A stretch of DNA of 11,110 nucleotides from positions 1-11,110 of the forward strand of contig DLGS01000140.1 of NCBI GenBank assembly GCA_002482815.1, written 5' to 3'. The notes beneath the pieces were generated by a model. It was not told the DNA's origin, did no database searches, and saw only the letters and a program-made list of their open reading frames with translations. Below, one piece after another: positions 1 to 7,282 of this stretch. The stretch comes from Bacteroidetes bacterium UBA7688 (lineage in GTDB: Bacteria > Bacteroidota > Bacteroidia > Chitinophagales > Chitinophagaceae). Position 1 is the stretch's first letter; each line of letters opens with the position of its first letter. The position numbers and the translations under genes are program-made.

Positions 1-908
1 TCGTTCAGCTTGGCGGACAAACTGCCTTGAAGCTCGCCAAAAGACTGGAAGAAAAAGGAATTAAAATCATTGGCACTTCATTTGACGCAATGGATATCGC
101 AGAAGACCGCGGCCGCTTCTCTGACTTGTTGAAAGAATTGAACATTCCTTATCCAAACTATGGAACTGCCTATGGTACAGACGATGCCATTGAAGTTGCC
201 AACGAAGTGGGTTATCCAGTTCTGGTTCGCCCTTCTTATGTGTTAGGCGGACAAAGAATGCGCATCGTGATTAACGACGATGAGCTGGAGAAAAGTGTGA
301 TCAGTTTGCTGAAGCATTTGCCGGGGAATAAAATCCTGATTGACCATTTCCTTGATCGTTGTCAGGAAGCAGAAATTGATGCGATCTGTGATGGAACGGA
401 TGTTCACATCATGGGAATTATGGAGCACATCGAACCGGCAGGTATCCACAGTGGAGATAGTCATTCGGTTTTGCCTGTGTTCAATCTTCCACCACTTGTA
501 GTAGAAGAGATGGTAGATATCGCTAAAAAAATTGCGCTCAACCTGAACATCAAAGGTCTGATCAACATTCAGTATGCCATTAAAGAAGGAAAGGTTTATG
601 TGATCGAAGCAAATCCAAGAGCGAGCCGTACCACGCCATTCATAGCGAAAGCGTATGGTGTTCCCTACCTGAACATTGCCACGCAGGTAATGCTGGGTGC
701 AAAACTGAAAGACTTTGTAATGGAAAACAAACTGGAAGGTTTTGCCGTAAAAGAGCCGGTATTCAGCTTCAACAAGTTCCCGAATGTAAATAAAGAACTG
801 GGACCCGAAATGAAGAGCACAGGTGAAGCCATCCGCTTTATCAAAAACCTGAAAGATCCCTGGTTCCGCAATCTTTATAAAGAGCGCAGTATGCATTTGA
901 GTAAATAA
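1..908 (+). CDS. carB: Carbamoyl-phosphate synthase large subunit, C-terminal part (5' truncated by window)
   Basis: This is the 3' end of carB; the reading frame is open from position 3 (VQLGGQTALKLAK), so the gene begins outside the window. About 301 residues are visible. They cover most of the second ATP-grasp half, which in this family phosphorylates carbamate to carbamoyl phosphate for pyrimidine and arginine synthesis. Visible hallmarks are GGQTALKLA at the start, GTSFDAMDIAEDR, GYPVLVRPSYVLGG, MEHIEPAGIHSGDSHSVLP and the metal/ATP-binding stretch VIEANPRASRTTPF. The protein ends shortly after LGPEMKSTGEAIRFIKNLKDPWFRNLYKERSMHLSK. E. coli CarB continues beyond the equivalent point with a C-terminal MGS-like allosteric domain of roughly 130 residues, which is absent here. 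I recall Bacteroidota CarB proteins commonly ending this way, so this is probably a lineage form rather than a truncation. It is the only complete end of a + strand transcript at this side and faces aroA. Confidence 0.95.
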   Translation, partial: VQLGGQTALKLAKRLEEKGIKIIGTSFDAMDIAEDRGRFSDLLKELNIPYPNYGTAYGTDDAIEVANEVGYPVLVRPSYVLGGQRMRIVINDDELEKSVISLLKHLPGNKILIDHFLDRCQEAEIDAICDGTDVHIMGIMEHIEPAGIHSGDSHSVLPVFNLPPLVVEEMVDIAKKIALNLNIKGLINIQYAIKEGKVYVIEANPRASRTTPFIAKAYGVPYLNIATQVMLGAKLKDFVMENKLEGFAVKEPVFSFNKFPNVNKELGPEMKSTGEAIRFIKNLKDPWFRNLYKERSMHLSK

Positions 909-915
909 AATTCTA

Positions 916-945
916 AAAAAGCCCCGAAAATTTTCGGGGCTTTTT
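916..945. terminator. Bidirectional intrinsic terminator between carB and aroA
   Basis: A perfect 30-base palindrome: five A, then GCCCCGAAAA/TTTTCGGGGC, then five T. It has a GC-rich stem core and U tracts in both orientations, so it can end carB (+) and aroA (-). It overlaps the last bases of aroA, whose stop codon lies at 944-946. Confidence 0.9.
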
Positions 946-2197
946 ATTGTGTAAACGTTTCCAAATCTTTCCAGAAATCCGGATAAGATTTATTCACGCA
1001 TTCTGCATTTTCTATTTCAAGTGCACCTTTGGAATTCATTGCTGCCAGCGCCGCAGCCATCGCCATCCGGTGATCGTTCGGGCAATTGTATTTGATTGCC
1101 GGGAAAGAATTTCTTCCTGTTATTATTATTTCGTCTGCTACAATTTCAAAAACAACTTCCAGCTGAGAAAGCAAGCCGGCAATACTTTCCGCACGGTTGC
1201 TTTCTTTATGCACCAATCTATGCAATCCTCTTAGTTTGCATCTCCCTTCGCAGGAGGCCGCCATAACGGCAAGTAAAGGAAACAAATCGGGCGCATCCGT
1301 GAGGTCTGCTTCAAATGAATTTAATTGTGCAGATTGAATAATTAAATCGCCATTCTCCCATCGCACAATCGCTCCGATTTTTTTTACTATTTCCAAGAAA
1401 ACTTTATCCGCCTGTTTACTGTTTTCATTCAAACCTGAAAGTGTAACAGAACCTTTAATTGTAGCCGCCGCAATCCAGAATGCTGCACTGCTCCAGTCGC
1501 TTTCTACTGTGACTGCGATGGATTCCTGATGCGTAAATAATTCCGGTCGAATAGTGAACCTTTGATATTTGTCATTAATGATACTATACCCGAACAGTTC
1601 AAGTACATCAAGCGTCAAATCGATGTAAGGTTTACTAACAAGATTTTCTACTTCGATTACTATTTCACGACTTGCTGAATGAGCAAAAGCAAATAATAGA
1701 CCACTTATAAATTGCGAGCTTAGGCTACCGTCAACAATTATGTCTTTAGCTTTAATGGGTCCCTGAACAGTAAAGGGAATCCTCCCTTCGAAAGAGGGAA
1801 GTTTTACATTTAAACCTTCAAATACTTCTTTGAAAAAACTCATCGGTCGATTGCGCAAAGATCCGCTACCATCGATAATTACAGTCTCAGGACTAAGCGC
1901 TGCAATGGGTGTAAACAAGCGTGCGGAAAGACCGCTTTCGCCACAGTCAATTTTTTCTGTCGATTGAATAAAACCGGTTGACACTATTGATAATGTATTT
2001 CCAGAAAAAGAAACTTCAGCGCCAAGTTGCTGTATAATATTTAATGCCGCCTGTTCATCATTCGAGTTGCCATAATTCTGCACCAACGTTTTCCCTTTAT
2101 GTAATAGTGCCGCAGCGCAAATGCGCTGACTGATGCTTTTAGAAGATGGTACCGGAATGGCTCCGGAAACATTAGCCGGTTCAAGAATAACTTCCAT
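944..2197 (-). CDS. aroA: 3-phosphoshikimate 1-carboxyvinyltransferase (EPSP synthase)
   Basis: Shikimate pathway enzyme joining shikimate-3-phosphate and PEP to give EPSP; cytoplasmic. With the ATG at 2197 the protein is 417 residues, normal for the family. The frame extends upstream to a TTG at 2233 and an ATG at 2218, but MEVILEPANVSG is the expected N-terminus. Visible motifs: PSSKSISQR (Lys20), DCGESGLSARLF (84-95), the PDLFPLLA aspartate (Asp304), LVHKESNRAES (Glu332, Arg335), CPNDHRMAMA (Arg377) and VNKSYPDF (Lys403). These match the E. coli catalytic positions K22, D313, E341, R344, R386 and K411. The segment equivalent to E. coli GNAGTAMRP reads GESGLSARL, so Thr97 and Pro101 equivalents are both Leu. 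The start overlaps the end of aroB by 17 bases, indicating translational coupling in one operon. No Shine-Dalgarno is seen. Confidence 0.95.
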   Translation of the reverse strand: MEVILEPANVSGAIPVPSSKSISQRICAAALLHKGKTLVQNYGNSNDEQAALNIIQQLGAEVSFSGNTLSIVSTGFIQSTEKIDCGESGLSARLFTPIAALSPETVIIDGSGSLRNRPMSFFKEVFEGLNVKLPSFEGRIPFTVQGPIKAKDIIVDGSLSSQFISGLLFAFAHSASREIVIEVENLVSKPYIDLTLDVLELFGYSIINDKYQRFTIRPELFTHQESIAVTVESDWSSAAFWIAAATIKGSVTLSGLNENSKQADKVFLEIVKKIGAIVRWENGDLIIQSAQLNSFEADLTDAPDLFPLLAVMAASCEGRCKLRGLHRLVHKESNRAESIAGLLSQLEVVFEIVADEIIITGRNSFPAIKYNCPNDHRMAMAAALAAMNSKGALEIENAECVNKSYPDFWKDLETFTQ

Positions 2198-3221
2198 GCG
2201 CAAAGATTTGAAGTGCATTTCGAATCTCTTCAAAAGAAAGTGGATGAATTACCGCATTTCCTATTGATTCCAGCAAGATAAAATCAATTTTTCCACCATT
2301 TCTTTTCTTATCAAGGTGTATGGTATTTATTACTTTATCCACATCAAACTTCAGTGAAACCGGTAGCGAATATTGTTTTAAAAGTTCGACGAACTTTGGT
2401 CGGATATCAGTGGATACGTTTACTGCTTTTTCTGAAGCAATCAAAGCCACTATCATGCCTAATGCCACAGCCTGACCGTGTTTCAAATGATAAAGTGTTT
2501 CAAAGGCATGGCCTGCAGTATGTCCGAAGTTTAAGGTTTTGCGCAAACCCTTTTCCTGCTCGTCAGCCAGAACAATTGAATTCTTTTGCTGTACACATTT
2601 GTTAATCAAGCTGGTTAAATTCGATGCTCGTGTTTTAAAAGTTATTTGTGTTGAAATCACCAATTCCTCAAACATTGCGGCATCGCCAATGCAGGCATAT
2701 TTTATTATTTCGGCGAAACCATTAGACCATTCTACATCAGGCAATGTTTCTAAAAACGATTGATCGTATAAAATAAATTCCGGTTGGCGTATACTACCCA
2801 ACATGTTTTTAAACTGATGAACATTGATACCATTTTTCCCACCAATCGCTGCATCTACCATAGCTAATAATGTAGTCGGTACGAATGCAAACTTCATGCC
2901 ACGCATATATACCGAAGCCAGGAAGCCAACAACATCTGTAACCATGCCACCACCAATCCCTATCAGTTTCATCCCCTTATGCACTTCAAATCCTGCCAGC
3001 TTTTCTGCGAGCAGCTGGATTGTTTCCCAGGTTTTCGATTTTTCACCGGATTCTATTATCAATGTCTTGTAATCTTGAAAAAGATGGCCATACAACTGAT
3101 TGACATTTTCATCAGTAATGATGACAGAACTTGCAATTGGTGCAATTTGCAGCAATTGGGAATAATCTGAGTTTGAAAAATATTCTGTATTTCCCGCAGG
3201 AAAAGCAACGGTATAACGCAT
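2181..3221 (-). CDS. aroB: 3-dehydroquinate synthase
   Basis: Second step of the shikimate pathway: NAD- and metal-dependent conversion of DAHP to 3-dehydroquinate, in the cytoplasm. It is 346 residues, the usual length. The NAD-binding signature GIGGGMVTDVVGFLASVYMRG (88-108) is followed by FVPTTLLAMVDAAIGGKNGIN (113-133). The three metal ligands of the family are present as Glu171 (FAEIIKYAC), His234 (NFGHTAGHAFE) and His248 (KHGQAVALGM). The ATG at 3221 gives a normal N-terminus. It lies 29 bases after the ctp stop and overlaps aroA, so ctp, aroB and aroA are probably co-transcribed. Two shikimate enzymes side by side reinforce both assignments. Confidence 0.96.
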   Translation of the reverse strand: MRYTVAFPAGNTEYFSNSDYSQLLQIAPIASSVIITDENVNQLYGHLFQDYKTLIIESGEKSKTWETIQLLAEKLAGFEVHKGMKLIGIGGGMVTDVVGFLASVYMRGMKFAFVPTTLLAMVDAAIGGKNGINVHQFKNMLGSIRQPEFILYDQSFLETLPDVEWSNGFAEIIKYACIGDAAMFEELVISTQITFKTRASNLTSLINKCVQQKNSIVLADEQEKGLRKTLNFGHTAGHAFETLYHLKHGQAVALGMIVALIASEKAVNVSTDIRPKFVELLKQYSLPVSLKFDVDKVINTIHLDKKRNGGKIDFILLESIGNAVIHPLSFEEIRNALQIFAHGSYS

Positions 3222-3250
3222 GCTGGCTATTGTTCTGAAAACTTCCTGTT

Positions 3251-4927
3251 TTATTTTTTAGGCTGCAACATTGCCTGAATTTGCTCCGGCTTCCCTAAAA
3301 TTTCGATTGATTTATTTATCGCTTCGTCTTCTCTGAGATTTTGAATAATTCTGCCTTTTTGATAATAATACCTTGCAGCAATTTCGTTTTCCAGAATGCG
3401 CTTTACTTCATCTTTGTTTTTCAACAAGTCCTGCTTTTTATCATGCATTACTTTCGTTTTCAACGCTGCCAATTCTACTTTGCTTGCTTCGTATAGCTTA
3501 TCTTCTTTAGCTGCCGAACCCAGAGAATCCAAAAGGATTTCTGTCTTCGTTTTATAAGCATAATCTTTTCCTGAAAGCCAATTACTAAAATCTGTAAACT
3601 CGAGAGGAGTAAGGAAAAAAGAACTAGGAGTGGCAATGCTTTTGTGTTGCTTCACATATTGTGTAGCGTAATCGAAGAAATAGTTTTTGGAATAAAGCGT
3701 TCCGGCTAGTGCGCTTAACTTTTCATCGTTTGTAATAATTTCCGGCGTAACGCCTCCTCCACTTTTTACGATTCGACCATTTTTGGTTTTAAAGGTTCCA
3801 ATCAAAGAATCTGCAAACTTATCTGCAAAGCCATTTTCATCTCTATGAGAATAATCAATAGCCTGAATGCAGCGCCCGCTTGGTGTATAATATTTAGCTG
3901 TTGTCAATTTCAATCGTGCATTAAAACCTACAGGGCGCGTAGTTTGCACCAAACCTTTCCCATAAGATTTGGATCCAATGACAATACCTCTGTCAAGATC
4001 CTGCACTGTGCCGGCTACAATCTCTGAAGCTGAGGCAGAAGAACCATTTACTAAAACTGCCAGAGGAATTTTTGTGTCCCATGCACCACCTTCTGTATTA
4101 AAGTTTTTATCCCACTCTTTATCCTTGCCCTTTGTGCTTACCACAAGCTGACCTCGTTCTATAAAAATATTGCATACTTCTACTGCTTCATCCAACAAGC
4201 CGCCAGGGTTGCCTCTTAAGTCCAGCACAACAGATTTCATCTTCGGATTTGCTGTTTTAAGACTGTCCAACGCTGTACGCACCATTCTGCCGCAGTTTTG
4301 GGTAAACTGTGTGAGCTTTACATACGCAATATCATTGTTCGCACCGATGAAGCCGGCATAAGGCACACTTGACACTTCTATTTCACCCCGGGTTACGATT
4401 CTTTCAACCTCCGCATCGGTAAATGCATCCTTTACCTTCATAACAATTTTTGTTCCGGCACTTCCCTTCAGCAAAACGCTTATTTCGTCAATCGTCTTGT
4501 CAAATACACTTTTTCCATCAATAGAAATGATTTTATCTCCTGAATGCAATCCTGCTTTTTGAGCCGGACTGTTTTCATAAATATCACCAATAAACGTCTC
4601 CTTTTCTTTTTTACGCAATGCAGCACCAATTCCACCATATTTGCCGGTTGTCATAAACTCATAATCCTCGATATCAGATTCGGTGATATAGTTAGTATAT
4701 GGATCCAGATCATTAAGCATGGCATCTATGCCAACCTTAGTAAGTTTTCCAGGCTCAATAGGGTCAACATAATAGGTATTTAATTCTTTGAATATGTTTG
4801 AGAACACCTCCATATTTTTAGATAGTTCGAAATACGAATCTGCCGTTTTTGCCTGAATAAATAAAGATAATCCACCCACAACGGTAGCCCCAAGAAGAAA
4901 AGGTTTCCAAAATTTTATATTGTTCAT
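3251..4927 (-). CDS. S41 family carboxy-terminal processing peptidase (CtpA/Prc-like)
   Basis: Secreted or membrane-anchored serine protease of the tail-specific family, acting in the periplasm. The ATG at 4927 (MNNIKFWKPF) is chosen because the frame upstream offers only a TTG at 4939. It gives 558 residues. An N-terminal hydrophobic stretch (about residues 8-26) is a signal peptide or anchor. A helical segment with NTYYVDPIEPGKL and LNDLDPYTNYI follows, then a PDZ domain (about 90-170; GGIGAALRK, SPAQKAGLHSGDKIISIDGKSV). The protease core contains VVLDLRGNPGGLLDEAV, the catalytic serine in NGSSASASEIVAG (Ser299) and the lysine in SKSYGKGLVQ (Lys324), with Gln328. The 25-residue Ser-Lys spacing and the Gln four residues on match E. 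coli Prc S430/K455/Q459. The C-terminal 150 residues are charged and helical. It heads a cluster with aroB and aroA; no functional link to aromatic synthesis is obvious. Confidence 0.93.
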   Translation of the reverse strand: MNNIKFWKPFLLGATVVGGLSLFIQAKTADSYFELSKNMEVFSNIFKELNTYYVDPIEPGKLTKVGIDAMLNDLDPYTNYITESDIEDYEFMTTGKYGGIGAALRKKEKETFIGDIYENSPAQKAGLHSGDKIISIDGKSVFDKTIDEISVLLKGSAGTKIVMKVKDAFTDAEVERIVTRGEIEVSSVPYAGFIGANNDIAYVKLTQFTQNCGRMVRTALDSLKTANPKMKSVVLDLRGNPGGLLDEAVEVCNIFIERGQLVVSTKGKDKEWDKNFNTEGGAWDTKIPLAVLVNGSSASASEIVAGTVQDLDRGIVIGSKSYGKGLVQTTRPVGFNARLKLTTAKYYTPSGRCIQAIDYSHRDENGFADKFADSLIGTFKTKNGRIVKSGGGVTPEIITNDEKLSALAGTLYSKNYFFDYATQYVKQHKSIATPSSFFLTPLEFTDFSNWLSGKDYAYKTKTEILLDSLGSAAKEDKLYEASKVELAALKTKVMHDKKQDLLKNKDEVKRILENEIAARYYYQKGRIIQNLREDEAINKSIEILGKPEQIQAMLQPKK

Positions 4928-4956
4928 AGTAAGAGTCAATGCTTATTTTATCAAAA

Positions 4957-4988
4957 GCAAGGTACACTTTGACTTTCTCGCATACAAA
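4957..4988 (-). promoter_or_regulatory. Putative promoter of ctp-aroB-aroA
   Basis: On the minus strand a TTTG (plus-strand 4985-4988) is followed after 20 bases by TACCTTGC (4957-4964). This resembles the Bacteroidota sigma-A pattern TTTG then TAnnTTTG, with the last two bases off consensus. Transcription would start about 20-25 bases before the ATG at 4927. No other clear promoter is seen in the 29-base gap before aroB or in the overlap before aroA. Confidence 0.45.
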
Positions 4989-5029
4989 ACAATTTTTTCT
5001 TTTAACAAAATAAATATCAGTTATCGGAG

Positions 5030-5056
5030 TTGTAATTAAAGAAATCATTATCTTGC
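5030..5056 (+). promoter_or_regulatory. Putative promoter of the T9SS-sorted protein gene
   Basis: TATCTTGC at 5049-5056 resembles the TAnnTTTG -7 element (6 of 8 positions counting the two free ones), with a TTG at 5030-5032, 16 bases upstream. The same TAnnTTGC form occurs in the divergent ctp promoter. It would leave a very short leader before the ATG at 5072 or 5078. Confidence 0.3.
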
Positions 5057-5071
5057 AGGTAGAAATTTGAT

Positions 5072-5800
5072 ATGATTATGAAAAAATTTACTCTAGTTGC
5101 AGCGTTATTGCTATCAGTTGCTGGTGTAAAAGCTCAGTCTTTTACGTTAGATCATGATACCACAAAAGGATATTGGATAAGCGCTGGATATACCGTTGAT
5201 GTAAAAAATAATGTCAACAATCCCGGTCCTTTTTCTGCCACTTATAATTGGAAAATGATAACTTACGATTTCCCATCTGGTTGGGTATTGGAAGGTACAT
5301 GTGATAATAATGATTGCAAAGCCACAAGCACTCCGGGCTTAAAAGAAGGAACCACCTCTTTTACTACATATCCAGTTAACTCTGGTAGTGCAGGTAATTT
5401 TAAAGTTATGTTTAACGGTGACGCTGCACCAAATAATACTAAAGCGACAGTTACTTTAGATATTGCAAATTCAGGAGGTGGTCCAAGCAAGAGTGCGACA
5501 TTTATTGCTTATAAAAGCCCTACAGGAATTATTTCTACTACACTCCGTCATGATGATGAGGTATTAATTTACCCCAATCCGGCTACCAATTACATTGATG
5601 TTGTATATAGTCCAAGCAGCGATGTAAAAAGCATCACTATTTACAATCTGATTGGTAAAGTTGTAAATGTTTATAAAGTAACGGATAAGAATAGCGCACG
5701 CTGTGAGTTTAATACTGAGATGCCTTCCGGTATTTATTTTGTTCGTGTAGCTGACAGTAAAGGAAATGTAATTGCTACAAGAAAAATTACTCACCAATAA
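5072..5800 (+). CDS. Secreted protein with type IX secretion (Por) C-terminal sorting domain
   Basis: An exported protein of 242 residues whose function is not recognised. ATGs at 5072 and 5078 are both possible (MIMKK or MKK). A signal peptide is clear (KKFTLVAALLLSVAGVKAQ, cleavage after Ala-Gln). The mature N-terminal part (about 25-150) is rich in beta-prone, Thr/Ser/Asn/Gly sequence, looks like an Ig-like fold, and holds one close cysteine pair (GTCDNNDCKA) that may form a disulfide. The last 80 residues are a type A T9SS sorting domain: VLIYPNPATNYIDV, SITIYNLIGKVV, MPSGIYFVRVADSKGNVIATRKI. Family knowledge says such proteins cross the outer membrane by the type IX system and are released or anchored at the surface. 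There is no enzymatic motif. It is probably a single-gene transcript, ended by the hairpin at 5817. Confidence 0.85.
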   Translation: MIMKKFTLVAALLLSVAGVKAQSFTLDHDTTKGYWISAGYTVDVKNNVNNPGPFSATYNWKMITYDFPSGWVLEGTCDNNDCKATSTPGLKEGTTSFTTYPVNSGSAGNFKVMFNGDAAPNNTKATVTLDIANSGGGPSKSATFIAYKSPTGIISTTLRHDDEVLIYPNPATNYIDVVYSPSSDVKSITIYNLIGKVVNVYKVTDKNSARCEFNTEMPSGIYFVRVADSKGNVIATRKITHQ

Positions 5801-5816
5801 TTTTAATTTCTTTTTC

Positions 5817-5853
5817 AAAAAGCCGGATAACAAATTGTTACCCGGCTTTTTTA
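5817..5853 (+). terminator. Intrinsic terminator after the T9SS protein gene
   Basis: AAAAAGCCGG (5817-5826) pairs with CCGGCTTTTT (5842-5851), continuing inward with TAAC/GTTA across an A/C mismatch. A T tract follows. It lies 17 bases after the stop codon. Confidence 0.85.
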
Positions 5854-5866
5854 TTTTATACATTTA
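5835..5866 (+). promoter_or_regulatory. Possible promoter of the exported protein gene at 5895
   Basis: TACATTTA at 5859-5866 differs from TAnnTTTG only at the last base. A TTG lies 21 bases upstream at 5835-5837, inside the loop of the preceding terminator. The leader to the ATG at 5895 would be about 20-28 bases. The upstream element is weak. Confidence 0.35.
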
Positions 5867-5894
5867 CAGCAACAAGTCTCGTAAATCAGTCTCT

Positions 5895-6554
5895 ATGCGT
5901 CATACATTTATATCATTAACAACAAGTTTCCTGGCCTTCATTTCGTTAAATTTAAGTGCGCAAACCAGTTTTATTGAAGGAGAAATTGTTTATAATGTAA
6001 AAATTGAGGCCGTGAATCCGAAACTTGAAAAGCAAATTTCAACTGGAGAATTGAAAATAAAAGTGAAAGGAAATGCAGTCCTCAAAGAGCTGAGCCTGAG
6101 CTCCGGATTTAACAATACGCTGCTCTTTGAAAAAGGCAAAGATGCTTACTCGCTCCGAAAAATAGGTGGGGAACAATTTGCCTTACAGCTGGACGCCGAA
6201 CAACTAAAAAAGAAACAATTAAAGTGTGTAAATTTTACAACGGAAGAATACACAAATGACATCAAAAGCATTGCAAACTTTAAGACCGAGAAGGCAAAGC
6301 TCGTTTGCAATGATGCGCCTCCACTCCTGATTTATTATACAAAAGAATGGACGATTAACAACGAATTTCTTTTTGAAAACTTTCCATTCTTTCAGTTTTT
6401 ACCGCTAGCCTATGATATTAAAAATGACGATGGCAGCCAGTTTCATTTCGAACTACAAAAAATCGAAGCTACACCACAGGATAATGGGGCTTTTAAAATT
6501 CCTGAAGGATATAAAATAATTTCTTACGAGGAATATAAATCGTGGCAACACTAA
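5895..6554 (+). CDS. Exported protein of unknown function (DUF4412/LolA-like beta fold suspected)
   Basis: 219 residues from the ATG at 5895, chosen because it opens directly on a signal peptide (MRHTFISLTTSFLAFISLNLSAQ, cleavage after residue 23). The frame reaches upstream but only through the terminator. The mature protein starts FIEGEIVYNVKIEA, then runs of beta-strand-like sequence (ELKIKVKGNAVLKELSLSSGFNNTLLFEKGKDAYSLRK). It ends with FKIPEGYKIISYEEYKSW. This order of a GxIxYxV start, a short KGN..L.E segment and a terminal F.IP.GYK is what I associate with the Bacteroidota DUF4412-type periplasmic proteins, but I cannot confirm membership. Two cysteines (111, 138) are present. No catalytic motif or lipobox is visible. 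Its TAA overlaps the stop codon of the facing comF-like gene. Confidence 0.75.
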   Translation: MRHTFISLTTSFLAFISLNLSAQTSFIEGEIVYNVKIEAVNPKLEKQISTGELKIKVKGNAVLKELSLSSGFNNTLLFEKGKDAYSLRKIGGEQFALQLDAEQLKKKQLKCVNFTTEEYTNDIKSIANFKTEKAKLVCNDAPPLLIYYTKEWTINNEFLFENFPFFQFLPLAYDIKNDDGSQFHFELQKIEATPQDNGAFKIPEGYKIISYEEYKSWQH

Positions 6555-7255
6555 TTTGTAGCAATACCAATTGTAGCAATACTTATTTTAATTCCTGCTA
6601 CAGTCGATAATGCTGCTACACAACCCTCTATTGTTGCGCCTGTAGTCAATACATCATCAAGTAGTAGAATGTGTTTGCCGGCAAAGGCAGCGGACTCTTT
6701 CACCAAAAAGGCATTTTTCATATTGTCCGCTCTTTCTACCCGGCTTTTGCTGGTTTGTGTACCGGTATTCTTAATGCGAATCAGATTCAGGTTGTTTATC
6801 GATACATTTAAGATTTCCGCCACTTGCTGTGCTATGACTTCGCTTTGGTTATACCCTCGGGATTTCGCTTTCTTTAAATGTAGAGGAACCGGAACAATCA
6901 TATCAATATTTGATGACCAGCCTTCTTTTTTGAGTGCAATTCCTAATTTTTTCCCCAAAAAAGATCCTACCCTTTTATTACCCCGATATTTAAATTCCTG
7001 CAGCAAATGTTGCAGTATTCCTTCTTTGGTATAATAGGCCAAAGATGTGGCATTTTCAAAATTGATACGCCCGGCAAATCGTTGTGCAGTCTGATTTTCC
7101 GCAATCTGGTGATACATGGTAAGCGGCAGTAGAGCAACGCATTCTATGCACAAAACCTCTTCTTGCGACAATAAGGTTTTGCCACATCCTTCGCATAAGG
7201 ATGGATAAATAAAATGAAGCATTCCGCTCCATAATGACGAGAGTGATTTAATCAA
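6551..7255 (-). CDS. ComF family phosphoribosyltransferase-like protein
   Basis: A 234-residue protein of the ComF/GntX family, linked in other bacteria to DNA uptake. The N-terminus carries a four-cysteine zinc motif (CEGC at 21-24, CIEC at 36-39). The rest is a type I phosphoribosyltransferase fold: FKYRGNKRVGSFLGKKLG, VPVPLHLKKAKSRGYNQSEVIA (121-141), TQTSKSRVERADNMKNAF and the PRPP loop LLLDDVLTTGATIEGC (197-212; Asp200-Asp201). The longest frame begins with a TTG at 7255; an ATG at 7222 (MLHFIYPSLCEGC), preceded by GGAG, is a real alternative giving 223 residues. I favour the longer form slightly because relatives usually have a short helix before the first cysteine. It follows the polyprenyl synthase by 27 bases with no visible promoter or terminator, so the two are probably co-transcribed. 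Its role in this organism is not shown by the sequence. Confidence 0.88.
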   Translation of the reverse strand: MIKSLSSLWSGMLHFIYPSLCEGCGKTLLSQEEVLCIECVALLPLTMYHQIAENQTAQRFAGRINFENATSLAYYTKEGILQHLLQEFKYRGNKRVGSFLGKKLGIALKKEGWSSNIDMIVPVPLHLKKAKSRGYNQSEVIAQQVAEILNVSINNLNLIRIKNTGTQTSKSRVERADNMKNAFLVKESAAFAGKHILLLDDVLTTGATIEGCVAALSTVAGIKISIATIGIATN

Positions 7256-7282
7256 ACTTTACAGAATTATATAGTAAACAGT

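Noticed and set aside
243..896. Long minus-strand open frame opposite carB (217 codons)
   Set aside because: It lies wholly inside the conserved carB frame; its translation is aromatic- and cysteine-rich without family motifs, as expected of an antisense shadow.
4818..5048. Minus-strand frame of 76 codons spanning the start of ctp and the divergent promoter region
   Set aside because: It overlaps the signal peptide of ctp in another frame and covers both putative promoters; no credible protein features.
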